NCBI GenBank assembly: GCA_934292725.1
Contig: CAKQXY010000003.1
Location: 1 to 64,000 of the forward strand
Length of the DNA stretch: 64,000 nucleotides
Source of the DNA: an uncultured Lachnospiraceae bacterium
GTDB lineage: Bacteria; Bacillota; Clostridia; Lachnospirales; Lachnospiraceae
Reading direction: 5' to 3'
Program-made: the position numbers and the translations under genes
In this document: positions 16,560 through 25,464 of the stretch, one piece after another
How positions within the stretch are numbered: position 1 is the first letter of the stretch
How the letters are laid out: each line of letters starts with the position of its first letter
Notes under the pieces: generated by a model
Told to the model about the DNA's origin: nothing
Database searches by the model: none
What the model saw: only the letters and a program-made list of their open reading frames with translations

Positions 16560-17189
16560 TTATTTCATCCTACCTATTATCTGTCCCACATTCTCTTTCA
16601 GCCACTTCACCTGCTCTTTATAGTTAGGAATCACCTTCTCTACCTCTGCCCAAAATGCCTTAGAATGATTCATTTCTTTTCGATGACATAGCTCATGCAC
16701 GACAACATAGTCAATCACCTCTAGCGGTGTCAGCATCAATAAACAGTTAAAGTTCAAATTTCCTTTGCTGCTACAGCTTCCCCATCTTGTCTTCTGATTT
16801 CGAATTGTTATTCTTCCGTATGTAACTCCAATCTGCTTTGCAAAATAGCTCACCCGCTTCGGAATATATTCCAAAGCTTTCTCTGCAAGCTTCTGAATTT
16901 CTTCCCTACTCAAATACTCATGTTCACCATTCTCTCCCTGCATCTCCTTCCTCTTTGCTTCCTGCTCTCTCATTTGTTCAATATGTTTTTGTATCCAGAC
17001 TTCCTTCTCTTTTAAAATGCGCTCTATATCTCTTTGAGACGTATACATTGGTGCTCGCACCGTCACTGTTAAATCTGAATTGATCTGAATCGCTAATGTC
17101 TTTCTATTTGAGCGTATTACTAATATATTATCCATCGTATTCTCCGCTAATCCTCCATATATACACGCTTTATATTTTGTTAACTCCAT
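16560..17189 (-). CDS. YgjP-like zinc metallopeptidase domain protein (DUF45)
   Basis: The protein has 209 residues. The C-terminal half carries RWGSCSSKGNLNFN and the zinc site VVHELCHRKEMNHS (HExxH type, His-Glu-Leu-Cys-His, about residues 165-169), the hallmark of YgjP/WLM-type metallopeptidases. The N-terminal half is a beta-rich domain followed by a charged helix (KRKEMQGENGEHE). GAGGTGA precedes the chosen ATG; an in-frame ATG 18 codons later is an alternative. Genes of this family often sit beside restriction systems. Here it lies nine bases after the ATPase gene, so the two are probably cotranscribed. The substrate is unknown. Confidence 0.85.
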   Translation of the reverse strand: MELTKYKACIYGGLAENTMDNILVIRSNRKTLAIQINSDLTVTVRAPMYTSQRDIERILKEKEVWIQKHIEQMREQEAKRKEMQGENGEHEYLSREEIQKLAEKALEYIPKRVSYFAKQIGVTYGRITIRNQKTRWGSCSSKGNLNFNCLLMLTPLEVIDYVVVHELCHRKEMNHSKAFWAEVEKVIPNYKEQVKWLKENVGQIIGRMK

Positions 17190-17198
17190 TCTATCACC

Positions 17199-18353
17199 TC
17201 ATTGGTCAATCGAAATATCTAAACTTTTTTTCAAATGTATATATGTTTCATACGCCAGCGTTGTTCCTTCAATGACACCACTTTGATAAATCTCGCTCTT
17301 TTTAATATCATTACGAATTAAGATACCACTTAAATTTTCTACTGTAATTCCATTACAGTTTCTTACAATGTATATCCCATCATTTCGATCATACTCATCT
17401 AACAGCTCTGGATAATGTGTTGTAAAAATCAAGGTCCCCCCATTTTTATTAAAATGACTGTCCATAAAGAACCGAATCAAGGTTGTCACAATTTCTTTAT
17501 TGAAATGATTTTCGATCTCATCCATCAGAAGATATCCACCTGATTGAAGCACTTCTTTTACCATTGAAAATACAATAATGCCTTTTATTGTACCTAAAGA
17601 TAAATATCGTTCAAGATCGACTGTATTATTTAAAATAATCTCCTCTTTCTCTTTAAATTTCAAATGAATAAAAGTCTTTCCCTCTATTTGCTCAAAGCAT
17701 AATTTCTCAATTGTAGAATCAAGAACGGCAATCACTTCTAATGGAATATCCTCTATAAATGGAAGTGCACTTATATTCGTGTAAGAAAGCAAACTGAATA
17801 CATCTACTGTATCATTTACCTTTTTGTTGTGCGCAATAATAAAACTAACATCATCTGACAAATATATTTCATTCTGATTGCGGATTACTGTTGGTTTCAT
17901 TCCTGTAAAATCTGTTAAATATTTCTTTGATCTGACACTAGCAATTGGCTTTTCCCACAGTTTTTCGGATAAAATTGAATAAATATATTCTCCTGTCCTT
18001 GTCTTCTCTGCTGTAATTTCAGTCTCCAAACAGCAAACATATTTACGTTTATCATAGAAGTATATACTAATTATAGTCCTTTTGGTTTCTCCTAGGATGC
18101 TCTTAGCCTCTATGTAGTTGATTGGTTCATTTTTTATAAGGCTTAATGCCAAGTTGATCACTTTAAGTACAGATGTCTTTCCAGATGCATTAATACCGAT
18201 AAAAACACATGCTGAGTGAAGATAATAATTTCCAATCATATTATATAGATTGTTCTTATCATCCTCACTCACACGTTGTTGTGCATAAAAGCAAATGTCC
18301 AAATCTTCTTTAAACAACGGAAGCCCTTGTGCAGTAATACGAAGTATTTTCAT
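17199..18353 (-). CDS. AAA/ABC-type ATPase, defence-associated (AbiLi/RloC-like)
   Basis: The protein has 384 residues. Walker A is GINASGKTS (53-61), inside a strand pattern typical of SMC/OLD-like ABC ATPases. Near residues 270-285 GGYLLMDEIENHF supplies Walker B with its catalytic Glu, and LIFTTHYPELLDEYD contains the switch His. No Toprim or HEPN domain is fused. Stand-alone ATPases of this type are usually the sensor half of two-gene anti-phage systems whose effector is the neighbouring gene. The adjacent partner is the YgjP-like protease, not the RloB-type protein one might expect. GGGAG serves as ribosome site. The subfamily is uncertain. Confidence 0.75.
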   Translation of the reverse strand: MKILRITAQGLPLFKEDLDICFYAQQRVSEDDKNNLYNMIGNYYLHSACVFIGINASGKTSVLKVINLALSLIKNEPINYIEAKSILGETKRTIISIYFYDKRKYVCCLETEITAEKTRTGEYIYSILSEKLWEKPIASVRSKKYLTDFTGMKPTVIRNQNEIYLSDDVSFIIAHNKKVNDTVDVFSLLSYTNISALPFIEDIPLEVIAVLDSTIEKLCFEQIEGKTFIHLKFKEKEEIILNNTVDLERYLSLGTIKGIIVFSMVKEVLQSGGYLLMDEIENHFNKEIVTTLIRFFMDSHFNKNGGTLIFTTHYPELLDEYDRNDGIYIVRNCNGITVENLSGILIRNDIKKSEIYQSGVIEGTTLAYETYIHLKKSLDISIDQ

Positions 18354-18408
18354 ATATTCACTTCTCCCTTTAAAAACATGTTTCTCGTTTTTATATTTCT
18401 ATAATATT

Positions 18409-18437
18409 AGCATATATTATAATAACGAAAATATCAA
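18409..18437 (-). promoter_or_regulatory. Possible promoter of the ATPase-YgjP pair
   Basis: TTGATA (18432-18437) and TATGCT (18409-18414) with 17 bp spacing lie in the 107-base AT-rich gap between the caspase gene stop and the ATPase start. This suggests the ATPase and protease genes can be expressed separately from the caspase gene. Confidence 0.45.
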
Positions 18438-18460
18438 CGTATTTTTTGTTTTATCTATCC

Positions 18461-19978
18461 TTATATTTTCATCATTCGTAGTTCCTCCAGACCTGCTTCA
18501 TAACGTTTAATTGACGAGTTCATAAGATGTCTTCTATTTTCACTTGTCCACTTATCTAAATATTTTTTATTATAATACAATGAAAAATCATGTATTGTTC
18601 CTGTTAACTGAGTACATTTATTTGCCCATTCATGAACTTCCTTAGAAGGATGTGGCAAATCTCGTTGTTGTAAATATAACGCTTCTATTTCTTGATTAAG
18701 TGGATCAACACTATCAATTAAGTCATTTTCACTCAATACATCATTACAGTATTCTCGATATATTTTAATAAAATCCTGAGCGGCATTTATCATTTTTCGC
18801 ATATTTGTATTAACCGCCTTAACAAAATCCTCTTTAGATACCATGCTATCATGCAATAACTTTTTTATCATTTCATAAGACGGATTTTTTTCTAAACAAA
18901 TATTATTAATAATGCAAGCATTTCTGTTTACTTTATACCACCATTTTTTATCTTGAGTACTATCAACCCATATCGTATGACAAATATAATTTGTTTCTAT
19001 AATATCATCTTCACTGTATCCAAAATAGCACCAGATAATATTTACTGCTTTCCCCTTATAGGTTGATTCAAATACCTCATTTTGATAAACATCCACATAT
19101 TTCAATTTGTCTTTTATCTCATCTGCAATATTAACTATTTCTTCAAAAGAACTTTTTTGCCGTAAAATTACATTGACCGAAAAACGCTTTGCTGATCCAG
19201 TGTGCACTGGTTCAACATTATAAATAATGTATCTTTCTGTTTCCTCAAATATTTTCTCAACATTGTATGGCTTATATTCTTTTACATCGAAGAAAATTGT
19301 TCCACCAATATTAGATCGGAATATTGGATTCTGTACTTGTTTTGGATTTTGAGCATTCCATATCTTTGCAAAATGAAAAATTGCTTCATTAACAGATTCC
19401 AATGATTTTTTTCCTTTTCTCGTTAAAAAATCTAAGTTAAGAGCGTCAACAAAAAAGCTCGTATATATACTTAATTTTCGCTCTTCCCTAAAGCTAGATG
19501 TTTGATTTGCACCACATGAAGCTAAAACAGCATAACCATATCCAGCAAATGTTTCTATCGTATTCAATAAATCTATATCTGGTGTATCACTTATTGCAAA
19601 ATTTCCTGAGTAGCAACTATCTAAAATAATTATCTTATTTTTAACAGGTATTTTTTCAATCTTGTTAATTAGTATTTGCAAATTTATGTTACCATCACTT
19701 AATGCTAAAACATTCTTTCCTCCATGCCCAGAAAAATAAAAGATAAATGTTTCTTCATTTGTAATTTGATCAGTCAGAAATTTAAATTCCGTGTTTACAT
19801 CTTCTATAGTAACAATTCCATCATGTCCACAGATTATAATATCTGATTCCAATATATTTAATCCTACAATAAGGGCACTTTTTACAGCTTCTACGTCATA
19901 AGCGCAAAGAGGTAAATCACAGCATCTATTACTCGTATATTTGCAAACACCTATTAATAACGCTTTTACTTTACTCAA
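18461..19978 (-). CDS. Caspase-like (peptidase C14) protein, orthocaspase
   Basis: The protein has 505 residues. The p20-like fold occupies about residues 1-240: KALLIGVCKYTS opens it, TFIFYFSGHGGKN holds catalytic His85, and IIILDSCYSGNF holds catalytic Cys122. ASCGANQTSS matches the substrate-pocket region. The remaining 260 residues have no domain I recognise and include a helical end with many Lys/Glu; they may sense a trigger. I chose the TTG start at 19978 because AAGGAGGTG precedes it by seven bases; the longer upstream frame contains this site within it. Bacterial caspases act as suicide proteases in several phage-defence systems. It follows the vWA gene by 64 bases on the same strand. 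Confidence 0.88.
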   Translation of the reverse strand: MSKVKALLIGVCKYTSNRCCDLPLCAYDVEAVKSALIVGLNILESDIIICGHDGIVTIEDVNTEFKFLTDQITNEETFIFYFSGHGGKNVLALSDGNINLQILINKIEKIPVKNKIIILDSCYSGNFAISDTPDIDLLNTIETFAGYGYAVLASCGANQTSSFREERKLSIYTSFFVDALNLDFLTRKGKKSLESVNEAIFHFAKIWNAQNPKQVQNPIFRSNIGGTIFFDVKEYKPYNVEKIFEETERYIIYNVEPVHTGSAKRFSVNVILRQKSSFEEIVNIADEIKDKLKYVDVYQNEVFESTYKGKAVNIIWCYFGYSEDDIIETNYICHTIWVDSTQDKKWWYKVNRNACIINNICLEKNPSYEMIKKLLHDSMVSKEDFVKAVNTNMRKMINAAQDFIKIYREYCNDVLSENDLIDSVDPLNQEIEALYLQQRDLPHPSKEVHEWANKCTQLTGTIHDFSLYYNKKYLDKWTSENRRHLMNSSIKRYEAGLEELRMMKI

Positions 19979-20042
19979 ATCTAAACACCTCCTTATGAAA
20001 TATTGTTTTTCTTGACTCAACTTTTTTATTAAATCACTGTTT

Positions 20043-20699
20043 TTATACTTTTTTTCTATTTCTCTTCTTATAGTCTTCGTCTATCCGTTTCTTCCAGTCC
20101 GCCTTCAATGGTGCACTGCATCTTACGGAACAAATCGCATCACTGACTACTTCATAGTTTAATGCTGTTCCCTCGCTGTCGCAGTTATAGTTGACTGCAC
20201 GGTCTGCTCCTATGCCAAAGTGACTTGCTGTTTCTACTGCGTCAATATTTGCTCCCAGGAAAAGAAATTCCCAGCCATACTTTACCTTCTGGCGCTCGAT
20301 CATTTTCTTGACCTTGTCACTGCTGTAATACCGGCTGGCATTCTCCATTCCATCTGTCGTGATTACAAACATGGTGTGCTCTGGTACATCTTCTTTGCGT
20401 GCATACTTGTGGACATTTCCAATATGATGAATTGCTCCGCCAATTGCATCTAATAAAGCTGTTGTTCCTCGTACCGTATAATCGTGTTCTGTCATTGGCT
20501 GAATATCCTTCACATTTACGCGATCATGCAAGACCTCGCTCACATTGTCAAACAAAACAGTTGAGATCAATGCTTCGCCCTCTGCCTGTTTCTGCTTTCT
20601 AATCATTGAATTAAATCCACCAATGGTATCACTCTCTAATCCACTCATGGAACCGCTGCGGTCAATAATAAAAACAAGTTCTGTCAAATCCTTTCTCAT
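20043..20699 (-). CDS. vWA domain protein (TerY-like)
   Basis: The protein has 218 residues and is nearly all von Willebrand factor A domain. It begins with the metal-ion-dependent adhesion site DRSGSMS (Asp13, Ser15, Ser17), then RGTTALLDAIGGAIHHIG with the conserved Thr, and FVITTDGMENASR with the conserved Asp. There is no signal peptide, so it is cytoplasmic. Similar TerY-like proteins occur in tellurite/stress and defence clusters as protein-protein interaction modules. The ribosome site GGGAGG is strong. It is directly upstream of the caspase gene and downstream of a terminator behind the macro-domain gene, so it may head a vWA-caspase unit. Confidence 0.88.
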   Translation of the reverse strand: MRKDLTELVFIIDRSGSMSGLESDTIGGFNSMIRKQKQAEGEALISTVLFDNVSEVLHDRVNVKDIQPMTEHDYTVRGTTALLDAIGGAIHHIGNVHKYARKEDVPEHTMFVITTDGMENASRYYSSDKVKKMIERQKVKYGWEFLFLGANIDAVETASHFGIGADRAVNYNCDSEGTALNYEVVSDAICSVRCSAPLKADWKKRIDEDYKKRNRKKV

Positions 20700-20750
20700 G
20701 TGCCTATCCTCCCAATTATTTCGCCACTTGGGCGTATTTTAATTACCATC

Positions 20751-20785
20751 TAAAAATGGCTGCTTGGTTTTTCACCTCACAGCCA
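20751..20785 (-). terminator. Probable terminator behind the macro-domain gene
   Basis: On the minus strand TGGCTG, an inner GGT-GAAAA-ACC hairpin and CAGCCA are followed by TTTTTA. It lies about 80 bases past the macro-domain stop codon and would separate that gene from vWA-caspase. A second small hairpin (CGCC...GGCG) at about 20722-20734 follows. Confidence 0.6.
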
Positions 20786-20865
20786 CATGATAACATTTTC
20801 TTTTATTGGAATGGTCGCATGAGAAGCGACATTTTCAAATTTGATACTACTACTGAATGTATTTA

Positions 20866-21867
20866 TCACCCCCCAATGAGGCTCTGGTCAAAAGCAAACA
20901 ATGCCTCATTAATCTCATAGACATTATAATTGCCCTGTTCAACAAAATACTCCACAATAATGTCGAATTTGCTTGAATGAGAAAGCGCAAAACCTGCTTT
21001 TTGAAGCATGTCCTGCATCTCTGAAAGCGGCAATTCCAGCGCTAACGCAAATGCTAAAACTGTTGTCTTGGACGGCTTATAAAACTTATCTGAGCGAATC
21101 TTAGAAAACAATTTTCGATCAATGTTTGCTTTCTTATAGCACTGAGCGTCTGTCATTCCACTCTCATCGATCTTTCGCAGAAGCATTTGCGAAAAGCTCT
21201 CATCAAGCTGCTTCAACGCTTCCTCTAATGTTTTCTTTTTTCCAGGATATACTGCCCTTAAAAAAACGTCTTCCTCTCTAGTTATCTCTTCCTCAGTCGC
21301 AAGATACCTTACCTCTTCCGCTGCCCGATCAACATGTTCTTCTACATAGCGATCATCTATGTAAGAAGCAATATCATCAAATAGTTTTTCGCTGATCTGA
21401 TATGAATTACGATCAAAAATGACAAGATATACTTGAAGCTCTTGTTCCAATAAGAAAGCTTGAATTGTATCTACAGCCACTTTTAATGCCTGATCTTTTG
21501 GGTAACCGTATATTCCAGACGAAATCAATGGAAATGCAACAGATTCGCACTCGTATTTTTTTGCAAGTTCCAGTGATGTGCGATAGCAGGATTCCAAAAG
21601 TTCCTTTTCATGATATTTTCCACCCTGCCAGCGCGGACCAACAGCATGAATCACATACTTGCAAGGAAGCTTATACCCTCTTGTGATTTTTGCACTTCCT
21701 GTTTCGCACCCGTGTAATGTTCTGCATTCTGCAAGAAGCTCTGGACCTGCTGCCCTATGAATACAGCCATCTACACCACCTCCGCCAAGCAGAGAACTGT
21801 TTGCAGCATTAACGATTGCATCTACTTTTAATTTTGTGATATCGTTGCGAATAATTTGTAATGGCAT
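20866..21867 (-). CDS. Macro-domain protein with C-terminal HTH-like region
   Basis: The protein has 333 residues. Residues 1-165 are a macro domain of the ADP-ribose/O-acetyl-ADP-ribose deacetylase type: VDAIVNAANSSLLGGGGVDG holds the ligand-binding Asn and the glycine-rich loop, and PLISSGIYGYPKDQA the second loop. Residues of about 225-333 form an all-helical region including DAQCYKKANIDRKLFSKIRS, resembling a degenerate XRE-type HTH. Macro domains bind or remove ADP-ribose; the fused HTH-like part may mediate DNA or partner binding. GGGGGAG is the ribosome site. It starts 47 bases after the PHP gene, with no terminator seen between, so read-through from the transporter operon is possible. 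Confidence 0.85.
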   Translation of the reverse strand: MPLQIIRNDITKLKVDAIVNAANSSLLGGGGVDGCIHRAAGPELLAECRTLHGCETGSAKITRGYKLPCKYVIHAVGPRWQGGKYHEKELLESCYRTSLELAKKYECESVAFPLISSGIYGYPKDQALKVAVDTIQAFLLEQELQVYLVIFDRNSYQISEKLFDDIASYIDDRYVEEHVDRAAEEVRYLATEEEITREEDVFLRAVYPGKKKTLEEALKQLDESFSQMLLRKIDESGMTDAQCYKKANIDRKLFSKIRSDKFYKPSKTTVLAFALALELPLSEMQDMLQKAGFALSHSSKFDIIVEYFVEQGNYNVYEINEALFAFDQSLIGG

Positions 21868-21914
21868 ACTGCTCCCCCTATCTATTACTTTTCTAATATT
21901 TCTTAATACAGCCC

Positions 21915-22784
21915 TTACAGCCTAATCACCTTACTCCAAGCCTTTCTTCCCTGTTCGTCTGTTACCTCGGCACGTATAAATTTCTCCCATGGCTGTACAT
22001 GGCATACTGCCTTTGTCAGTCCTGTTCCTCTATGACCACGCTCTGGTGCCCATACGGCATTGGAAAGGAAGGAAATACGGCTGACTGGTGAGCATAGTAC
22101 TGTTATCTCATCGCCATTTCTTCTAATATGAATCTCTGGTCCCTGCGTTGCATAAAACTTTTCTTCTTTAATTGCCTGTAATAGTGCCTCATCTGAATCT
22201 GTAATCTTAGCTTCGAGCATAATCCATGCCTTTGTCTCGTCGCAGTTATACATATGCGTATCATCATCTGCAACCAACGGATAAAATAAGCCCTGGCACG
22301 CCGCTGTATCAACAAAATCACCGGAATATGGACGTGAGGACTCACCCTCATCAGATACAGAGTTGAAAATTTCAGTAGCGTCCACACCATTAAGTGCTGC
22401 TGCCTGCTGTGCTGTATTTAATGACCATGCTGGATGCGCCAATATGGCAATTCCGTTGCAGCGGTGAACCTCGTCAATAATTTTTTGTGGTCCTGCCTCC
22501 TGTGTCAGATTTGGCTTTTTGCTGCATCCGATGCCAAGAATATGGTATACGCCAGTGCTGGCATCGCCTCCGCCAATATTATACTCAGCTCCTGATAAAA
22601 TACGCAGACCGCCAATCTCTCCACTATCACGATGAATCCAATGATCTGTAATCGCAACTACATCATATCCTGCTTTTTTATAAATTTCTACCGCTTCTTC
22701 TGGTGTTTTTGAGCCATCAGAAAGTGTCGTGTGCATATGTAGATTTACTTTAAGGCGGCTTACGCCAAACATGTCTTTTTCCAT
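21915..22784 (-). CDS. PHP-domain metal-dependent phosphoesterase
   Basis: The protein has 289 residues. The PHP fold shows its four motifs: LHMHTTLSDGSK (HxH), ITDHW, GAEYN, and the later LAHPAW and DDDTH metal ligands. Members hydrolyse phosphate esters with two or three metal ions; stand-alone PHP proteins of this type are often found with carbohydrate utilisation genes. About 70 C-terminal residues form an extra beta-rich part. AGGAG fits the ATG at 22784 better than the one two codons upstream. It is the last gene of the sugar ABC transporter operon, 52 bases after the binding-protein gene. The substrate is unknown. Confidence 0.85.
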   Translation of the reverse strand: MEKDMFGVSRLKVNLHMHTTLSDGSKTPEEAVEIYKKAGYDVVAITDHWIHRDSGEIGGLRILSGAEYNIGGGDASTGVYHILGIGCSKKPNLTQEAGPQKIIDEVHRCNGIAILAHPAWSLNTAQQAAALNGVDATEIFNSVSDEGESSRPYSGDFVDTAACQGLFYPLVADDDTHMYNCDETKAWIMLEAKITDSDEALLQAIKEEKFYATQGPEIHIRRNGDEITVLCSPVSRISFLSNAVWAPERGHRGTGLTKAVCHVQPWEKFIRAEVTDEQGRKAWSKVIRL

Positions 22785-22835
22785 AATCATTTTCTCCTAT
22801 TTTTGTTTATTTTGGTTTGTTCCTTGTTTTTTAAT

Positions 22836-24539
22836 TTACTTTCCCGTAATCTCGGCGTACTGCTCATTAACTTCTTTAGTCCAGTCCGCGCCGCCAAGGG
22901 CGTTCCAGCTTGCTTTGAATCCTGCCCAGTCGCTCTCTGTTTTCTGGCCAAGAATGTAATCAATTACAAACGAAGTTGTCATGTCAGACAATGTAGAAGC
23001 GGCCCTCGCCTGTGTTTTGGTAACTGCGCCATAGAAATAATCGGGTTCATAACAGCCGCTTTCACGCGCTTTGATTCCCAGAGCAATGCCCATATCTTCC
23101 GATAAGCGGCTCTCATATAGACCCCATGAGGTGCCGCGTTTCTTCGACTGATTTCCATTTGTCAGCCAGTCCTCCATGGCATCGTACAGTTCTTTTTCAT
23201 TGTCATTTTTTAGTGATTCGCGGTCTTTATTTTCATACGCCGTCCACACATCCTCGCGATATCGTTCCCATGGCGTTGGATAATAGACAAATACAGGCAG
23301 ATAAAACACAGAGGCACCATTTTCTGCTTTATCCAATCCATTAAAGATGCGCTTGTCCACCATAGAATGATCCTGCACGGCCAATGTCAGATTTAACAGC
23401 TTTACCAAGGCTTCTTCTGCATGGTCTGGTGCATCCTTTGTCACGACATTGAAAAACTGCAGGCTTGTCTGTTCCATACAGGGCTTTGATTTGCCGCCAA
23501 GACTAGCCAAATCAATCTCTGCCCACTCTGCGTTTGGATTGGCATCTTTGTTCTGGTTTAACGGCCATGCCGGGACATAGTAGCTACCATAGACTGCCCC
23601 CACCTGATCATTCGTAATTTTTTCTGAAAGCTGGTCAAAATTCCAAGTGGCAAAATCTGGTGCCAGCGCACCATGTTCATATAAATCCCGCAATCCATTC
23701 AGCGCATCTAACATTTCATCCTGCACAGTACCATTTACCAACATACCGTCACGCATGATCCACTTATTGGGATACGCACCGTATCCCTGAAAATAGGCAT
23801 TTAACGCAAAATTGGTATTTAACACATCAGAAACAGTTCCAATACCAGCTACGTTCTTGCCGTCATTTATGGAGGCGCCATATTCGGCAAATTTTATCAG
23901 CATCTCATTGACTGCTTCCATGCTGTCGGGTTCCTCCATACCCACTGCCTCCAGCCAGTCTGAGCGGTAATACAGACCTGGAACCCCTTCAATCGGATCA
24001 AGTGCCGCCGGTATACCGTACAATTTGCCGTCTTTGGAACAATACTTCGTCAAATCATCGCCAAGGGAAGTCATCACATCTTTTAGCTCCTCACTGGCGC
24101 AGTGCTCATATGCATCTGTCAAATCCCGCAAACAGTCATTGTCCAGAAATTCATAAAAATCATCGGCCACGGTGACAATGTCCGGAAGTTCACCAGAGCT
24201 TAGTAAAAGTGCCAGACGATCCTCAAATTGATCGTCCGGAACCATCCACAAAAAATTGAGTTCAATATTTAAATAGTCCTTTGCGATGGTGACAAGGGAG
24301 TTGGTTTCTGGTGTAGTGCCTGCCTTAACACTATCATCAGCAGACCATCCAACCACCACATCCAGTTTGACAGTCTCATCAAATGGCGTCAGCCACTCCA
24401 ATCCTTGTGGAAGTAAATCCTGTTTTGCATCCTGACTTTCTTTTGATGCCGCTTCTGCAAACGACTGCACACTGCCGCCTGCTGAAACTGCCAATATCAT
24501 CGTCAATCCAATCACCCTATATTTGATTTGTTTTCTCAT
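22836..24539 (-). CDS. ABC transporter extracellular solute-binding protein (LplA-like)
   Basis: The protein has 567 residues. It starts MRKQIKYRVIGLTMILAVSA, a signal peptide with cleavage probably after SFAEA; no lipobox Cys is evident, which is unusual for Gram-positive binding proteins, so anchoring is unclear. The mature part has the ELPDIV segment and long alpha/beta body of family-1 binding proteins feeding LplB/LplC-type permeases for oligosaccharides. The ATG at 24539 with AAAGGA upstream was preferred to an upstream TTG. The gene lies 28 bases after the LplC-like permease. The ATPase subunit is not encoded nearby; such systems share an MsmX-like ATPase. The sugar is unknown. Confidence 0.85.
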   Translation of the reverse strand: MRKQIKYRVIGLTMILAVSAGGSVQSFAEAASKESQDAKQDLLPQGLEWLTPFDETVKLDVVVGWSADDSVKAGTTPETNSLVTIAKDYLNIELNFLWMVPDDQFEDRLALLLSSGELPDIVTVADDFYEFLDNDCLRDLTDAYEHCASEELKDVMTSLGDDLTKYCSKDGKLYGIPAALDPIEGVPGLYYRSDWLEAVGMEEPDSMEAVNEMLIKFAEYGASINDGKNVAGIGTVSDVLNTNFALNAYFQGYGAYPNKWIMRDGMLVNGTVQDEMLDALNGLRDLYEHGALAPDFATWNFDQLSEKITNDQVGAVYGSYYVPAWPLNQNKDANPNAEWAEIDLASLGGKSKPCMEQTSLQFFNVVTKDAPDHAEEALVKLLNLTLAVQDHSMVDKRIFNGLDKAENGASVFYLPVFVYYPTPWERYREDVWTAYENKDRESLKNDNEKELYDAMEDWLTNGNQSKKRGTSWGLYESRLSEDMGIALGIKARESGCYEPDYFYGAVTKTQARAASTLSDMTTSFVIDYILGQKTESDWAGFKASWNALGGADWTKEVNEQYAEITGK

Positions 24540-24567
24540 ACACGTTTTCCTTTCTTTGGGAAACAAT

Positions 24568-25449
24568 TCAAAATTTTATGCCGTAAAAAATCCCCTTGGT
24601 ATCCTGTTTTTGTAAAAATGGGTATACGCACAGAATTGGCAGCGCGGCCAAAAAGATCTGCGCACACTCTATCGTTTTGGCGTTTATGTTTGACATTCTG
24701 GCCAGCTGCTGCGGTGTGATCATTGTGTCAATCGTTGCCCTTGCCTCCATCAGCATTGCAGCCAGATACGTCTGAAGCGGATAGTGATCTGGTGTGTTCA
24801 TATACAAGTAGCCATCCATCCAGCCATTCCAGTTGGCCACAATGGAAAACAGGACAATTACCGCGATAGAAGGTCTGCATAGTGGCAGATAAATTTTTCG
24901 CAAAATCTGAAACATTGTCGCACCATCGATGACAGCCGCATCCTCAAATTCAGGCGGCACAGCCCGAAAAAAATTCATCATCATAATCATAAAGCCCACA
25001 TTCATGGCGCCAGGCAGCGTCAGAGCCCAGATCGTATCTAATATACCAAGCTGGCTGATCACCATGTAGGTTGGAATCAGACCACCAGAAAACAGCATGC
25101 TGATCATAAAAAACCATGAAAAGAAAGGGCGGCCATGAAAGCGGCTGACTGGTTTTGAAAGTGGGTATGCTGTCAGCACCACCAATATCAGGCTTATGGA
25201 AACACCAATCACAACGCGGCGAAGCGTCACAAAAAAGGCATTCCAAAACTGCCTGTTTTCCATCACATAGCGGTACGCATCCAGTGTAATGCCGCGTGGC
25301 AGCAGCGCCACGTGGCCGGAGGCGACTTCACTGCTGTCAGAAAGAGACAATGCAATGACATGTGCGATGGGCAGCAGACAAAGGATCGCGAGCAGACCAA
25401 GAAGCAGACTGTTCATCACATGGAATGGTGTTATTTTCTTTCGCTGCAT
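24568..25449 (-). CDS. Carbohydrate ABC transporter permease, LplC/YtcP-like
   Basis: This 293-residue inner-membrane permease has about six hydrophobic segments, the first LLLGLLAILCLLPIAHVIAL. The cytoplasmic coupling loop EFEDAAVIDGATMFQILRKI is the EAA motif that docks to the ATPase. The ending KGIFYGIKF matches LplC/YtcP-type proteins. It forms a heterodimer with the LplB-like permease encoded 15 bases upstream. The long family usually imports plant- or host-derived oligosaccharides. Ribosome site AAAGGAG. Confidence 0.88.
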   Translation of the reverse strand: MQRKKITPFHVMNSLLLGLLAILCLLPIAHVIALSLSDSSEVASGHVALLPRGITLDAYRYVMENRQFWNAFFVTLRRVVIGVSISLILVVLTAYPLSKPVSRFHGRPFFSWFFMISMLFSGGLIPTYMVISQLGILDTIWALTLPGAMNVGFMIMMMNFFRAVPPEFEDAAVIDGATMFQILRKIYLPLCRPSIAVIVLFSIVANWNGWMDGYLYMNTPDHYPLQTYLAAMLMEARATIDTMITPQQLARMSNINAKTIECAQIFLAALPILCVYPFLQKQDTKGIFYGIKF

Positions 25450-25464
25450 AACAGAGACACTCCT

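Noticed and set aside
17199..18353. Complete Septu, Gabija or retron system
   Set aside because: The ATPase lacks Toprim and HNH partners, and no reverse transcriptase or PtuB-like gene is adjacent.
3162..21867. CRISPR array
   Set aside because: No evenly spaced direct repeats with unique spacers were seen; the repeats at 5741-6214 are degenerate, irregular and in both orientations.
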